From: a candidate division WOR-3 bacterium
GTDB lineage: Bacteria > Hydrothermota > Tepidihabitantia > SM23-42
Direction of reading: 5' to 3'
Assembly (NCBI GenBank): GCA_029858255.1
Contig: JAOUFJ010000003.1
Location: forward strand, 1-64,000
DNA length: 64,000 bases
Shown here: piece by piece, positions 61,924 through 64,000 of the stretch
Layout of the letters: the number at the start of each line of letters is the position of its first letter
Position numbering within the stretch: position 1 is the stretch's first letter
Position numbers and translations under genes: made by a program
Notes under the pieces: model-generated
The model's input: only the letters and a program-made list of their open reading frames with translations
Database searches by the model: none
Told to the model about the DNA's origin: nothing

Positions 61924-62714
61924 CAATCAGAAGCCACTTTGTTGACAGAGATCAATCCACTGCTGCCCAGTATTTCCTGGCCTTCTGGTGACAGCGTATA
62001 GTCGATGAATTTCTTGACATCACCCTTTGGCTCATCTCGCAGCAGTAGCAAGAAGGGACGTGCGAAACGGTATTGTTCGGTTGTGAGATTGGCGAGAGTA
62101 GGCTTCACCCCATCGAGCGCAATCGCTTTTTCCCGGTCATCAACCAGGCCCACCGAAATATAACCTACTCCCTGAGTAGTAGTGGCGATGATTTCACGAA
62201 CCGCGCCATTTGAATCCTGGACAAGACATGCGTCGCTGATAACATCCTCGCCCATTATCATATCTTCAAATGAAGCCCTCGTACCAGACCCTTCCTCTCT
62301 GGTCACAGGTATTATTATGCTGTTCAAACCACCGAGCTCCTGCCAGTTGGTCGTCTTGCCGGCAAAGATATCCCGCACTTGTTCGACAGTGAGGTTCTCA
62401 ATAGGGTTATCTTTATGAACGATCACCGCGATACCATCAAGAGCAATGAGAACGACTTCCAACCCCCGTTCACTCGGCTTGAGATTACGCGAGCTCGCAC
62501 CGACATCGCATGTTCCGTTGATCGTCGCCTGGACACCAGCCGTTGAACCACCACCCTGTACGTTCACCGCAATGCCGGGATTCTTTTCCATAAAGTGTTC
62601 AGCGACTTTTTCTATGAAAGGCTGGACTGAGGTCGAACCGGCGATAATAACACCGCATTTGTTGGGTGCACAACTCAGCATTAAAAACAAGAAGATAAAG
62701 AAGAAGAGCCGCAC
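61923..62714 (-). CDS. pstS: Phosphate-binding protein PstS
   Basis: A 263-aa periplasmic binding protein with a lipoprotein signal (FIFLFLMLSCAPN, lipid Cys near 15). Phosphate-binding segments: IAGSTSVQPFIEKVAEHF, GGGSTAGVQATINGTCDVGA-type residues 55-75, SSRNL, and TREEGSGTRASFEDM. The GTG start lies 5 nt after a consensus -10 and has no ribosome site, so the whole pst-phoU operon begins with a leaderless gene. Confidence 0.93.
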   Translation of the reverse strand: MRLFFFIFLFLMLSCAPNKCGVIIAGSTSVQPFIEKVAEHFMEKNPGIAVNVQGGGSTAGVQATINGTCDVGASSRNLKPSERGLEVVLIALDGIAVIVHKDNPIENLTVEQVRDIFAGKTTNWQELGGLNSIIIPVTREEGSGTRASFEDMIMGEDVISDACLVQDSNGAVREIIATTTQGVGYISVGLVDDREKAIALDGVKPTLANLTTEQYRFARPFLLLLRDEPKGDVKKFIDYTLSPEGQEILGSSGLISVNKVASD

Positions 62715-62719
62715 GTTCT

Positions 62720-62747
62720 ATTATATTCAAAAAGCACAGCGAGTCAA
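62720..62747 (-). promoter_or_regulatory. pst operon promoter (leaderless)
   Basis: Minus-strand TTGACT (62747-62742), 16-nt spacer, TATAAT (62725-62720), 5 nt to GTG 62714. No obvious PhoB box is seen, and the near-consensus -35 argues against the usual activator-dependent pst promoter. Confidence 0.72.
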
Positions 62748-62759
62748 CATTACTTCGTG

Positions 62760-62935
62760 GAAATCTTGATTCGTACTCGTAAATCAATCCTGGCCGTTCG
62801 GATCATTACGATCGCTATTGCCGTTTATATCGTTATTACCGTTTTGGTCATTCGGATTTTGATGTTTTGAATTTGTTTCGATATTCGGATTTCGGATTTT
62901 GTCTTTGGCTATTGGGCATCGTTACCGACCAACGT
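62760..62935. repeat. A+T-rich intergenic stretch with recurring TTCGGAT words
   Basis: The gap between the divergent pst and uvrA promoters contains repeated short words: ATTCGGATTT twice, TTTCGGATTTTG, CGTTATTACCGTTT, and GATTCGTACTCGTAA. They resemble the spacer at 50230-50619. No gene was recognised. Confidence 0.45.
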
Positions 62936-62956
62936 TTAACATTACCAATGCCTTGC

Positions 62957-62984
62957 TTGACTTAGATGTTTCTGCGGATAATAT
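62957..62984 (+). promoter_or_regulatory. uvrA promoter (leaderless)
   Basis: TTGACT (62957-62962), 16-nt spacer, TAATAT (62979-62984), 5 nt to ATG 62990. No LexA-like operator was recognised. Confidence 0.68.
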
Positions 62985-62989
62985 ATGAA

Positions 62990-64000
62990 ATGCCCAGAGG
63001 AAATAACGAAAGCATTAAAGTCAGGGGAGCCAGGGTGCACAACCTGAAAAACATAGACGTTTCCATACCAAGAAACAAATTTGTCGTTATAACCGGACTC
63101 TCCGGTTCGGGCAAATCATCTTTGGCATTTGACACGCTTTATGCCGAGGGCCAGCGCCGTTACGTCGAATCACTATCTGCTTACGCACGGCAGTTCCTCG
63201 GCATGATGGACAAACCCGATGTCGACGAGATCAGCGGCCTCTCGCCGGCCATTGCTATCCAGCAGCGCAGCGCCGCACGTAACCCCAGGTCAACAGTTGG
63301 CACGGTGACCGAAATCTATGACTACCTGCGCGTGCTCTTCGCCCGCATCGGCACACCCTACTGCTATAATTGTGGCAGAAGGATCCAATCACAAACGACC
63401 GATCAAATTGTCGATACGATACTTGACCTCCCAGCAGAAACCAGGGTAGAGATCCTCGCGCCTGTAGTCCGCGGCCGGAAGGGCGAGTATAAAGATCTCC
63501 TTAATAGTCTCAAGCGCCGCGGCTACGTGCGTGCAAGGGTCGACGAAAAAATATTTGAAATCGAAAATGTCCCCGGTCTTGAGCGTTACAAAAAACATAA
63601 TATCGAGATCGTGATCGACCGGCTCATCATCAAGGATGATATCCGTAAGAGGCTTGCCGACTCCGTCGAAATAGGATTGAAAGAAGGCGATGGCATACTG
63701 ATAATTTCAACCGATGGTAAGGAAGAGCGCATGTTCAGCCAGAAACTCGCCTGTGTCCACTGCGGCATCAGCTATCCGGAGATCACACCGAGAATGTTCA
63801 GCTTCAACTCACCGTACGGTGCATGCGAGCACTGTGACGGGCTTGGCTTCAAAATGGAAATCGATCCGGCAAAAGTCATCGGTGATGAAAATCTCTCTGT
63901 GCTCGACGGCGCGATCGAACCCTACGGAACACCCGGTCGCTGGCGTTCATCACTCTTGAGAGCATTATCAAGGAAAATGAAATTCAGCCTCGAAACACCG
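62990..64000 (+). CDS. uvrA: Excinuclease ABC subunit UvrA (5' part)
   Basis: The first 337 codons of UvrA, the damage-recognition ATPase of nucleotide excision repair; the gene runs off the window. Walker [21 protein letters not shown] starts near residue 34. [20 protein letters not shown], the UvrB-binding region and the first zinc module (CVHC ... CEHC) follow. ATG 62990 is set by a promoter whose -10 ends 5 nt upstream and by the absence of a ribosome site. An out-of-frame ATG at 62985 lies within those 5 nt. Confidence 0.95.
   Translation, partial: MPRGNNESIKVRGARVHNLKNIDVSIPRNKFVVITGLSGSGKSSLAFDTLYAEGQRRYVESLSAYARQFLGMMDKPDVDEISGLSPAIAIQQRSAARNPRSTVGTVTEIYDYLRVLFARIGTPYCYNCGRRIQSQTTDQIVDTILDLPAETRVEILAPVVRGRKGEYKDLLNSLKRRGYVRARVDEKIFEIENVPGLERYKKHNIEIVIDRLIIKDDIRKRLADSVEIGLKEGDGILIISTDGKEERMFSQKLACVHCGISYPEITPRMFSFNSPYGACEHCDGLGFKMEIDPAKVIGDENLSVLDGAIEPYGTPGRWRSSLLRALSRKMKFSLETP

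Overview
The window is a continuous stretch of chromosome from a diderm bacterium with moderate G+C. No phage, plasmid, transposase or CRISPR array is visible. Several secreted proteins end in FlgD-like immunoglobulin tails. There are also two PorV/PorQ-type outer-membrane proteins, a RseC homologue, SecDF and the shuffled housekeeping blocks described below. Together these fit an uncultured FCB-like or WOR-3 (Stahlbacteria)-like lineage. That placement is inference from protein style only, and no rRNA gene is present to test it.

Layout. 1-7141: two paralogous secreted M28 peptidases flank lipoate synthesis genes (lipA, lipB) and a divergent pair of orphan iron-sulfur proteins. 7181-11967: an arsenic cluster on the minus strand (arsR, ArsP-type permease, acr3, a SurA-like/thioredoxin fusion, ccdA, a small thioredoxin). 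12037-12387: a pseudopilin-like protein. 12530-21132: an spc/alpha ribosomal block running rpsH to rplQ, with secY, adk, map, infA, rpmJ and rpoA. 21196-25720: a GHL10-type lipoprotein and a first TldD/TldE pair. 25956-34581: an EamA transporter, then ftsY, smc, yhaM, an orphan sensor-like coiled-coil protein, a PorV-like protein and rseC. 34710-43186: a second TldD/TldE pair, a second PorV-like protein, an epimerase, a NusG paralogue, trpS, a secreted protein and a TtcA-like enzyme. 43271-48845: thpR, xth, a cinA domain, pgpA, secF, secD and pdxJ. 48962-50619: an ARPP-1-like lipoprotein, a REP-like palindrome, initiator tRNA and repeated intergenic DNA. 50620-62714: rsmE, dnaJ, dnaK, grpE, a phosphoesterase, nusB, ribH, ribBA, phoU and the pst operon. 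62990-64000: the start of uvrA.

Two results stand out. First, the pst operon encodes two PstB ATPases with complementary defects. One has a broken signature motif with intact Q- and H-loops. The other has an intact signature with substituted Q- and H-loop residues. This predicts an obligate heterodimer with one consensus and one degenerate ATP site. Second, promoters here follow an unusually uniform plan, TTGACN-N16-TATAAT. For about ten genes the start codon lies exactly 5 nt after the -10 element, so the transcripts should be leaderless. Genes with a longer leader carry a normal Shine-Dalgarno sequence. This rule also corrects several start codons.
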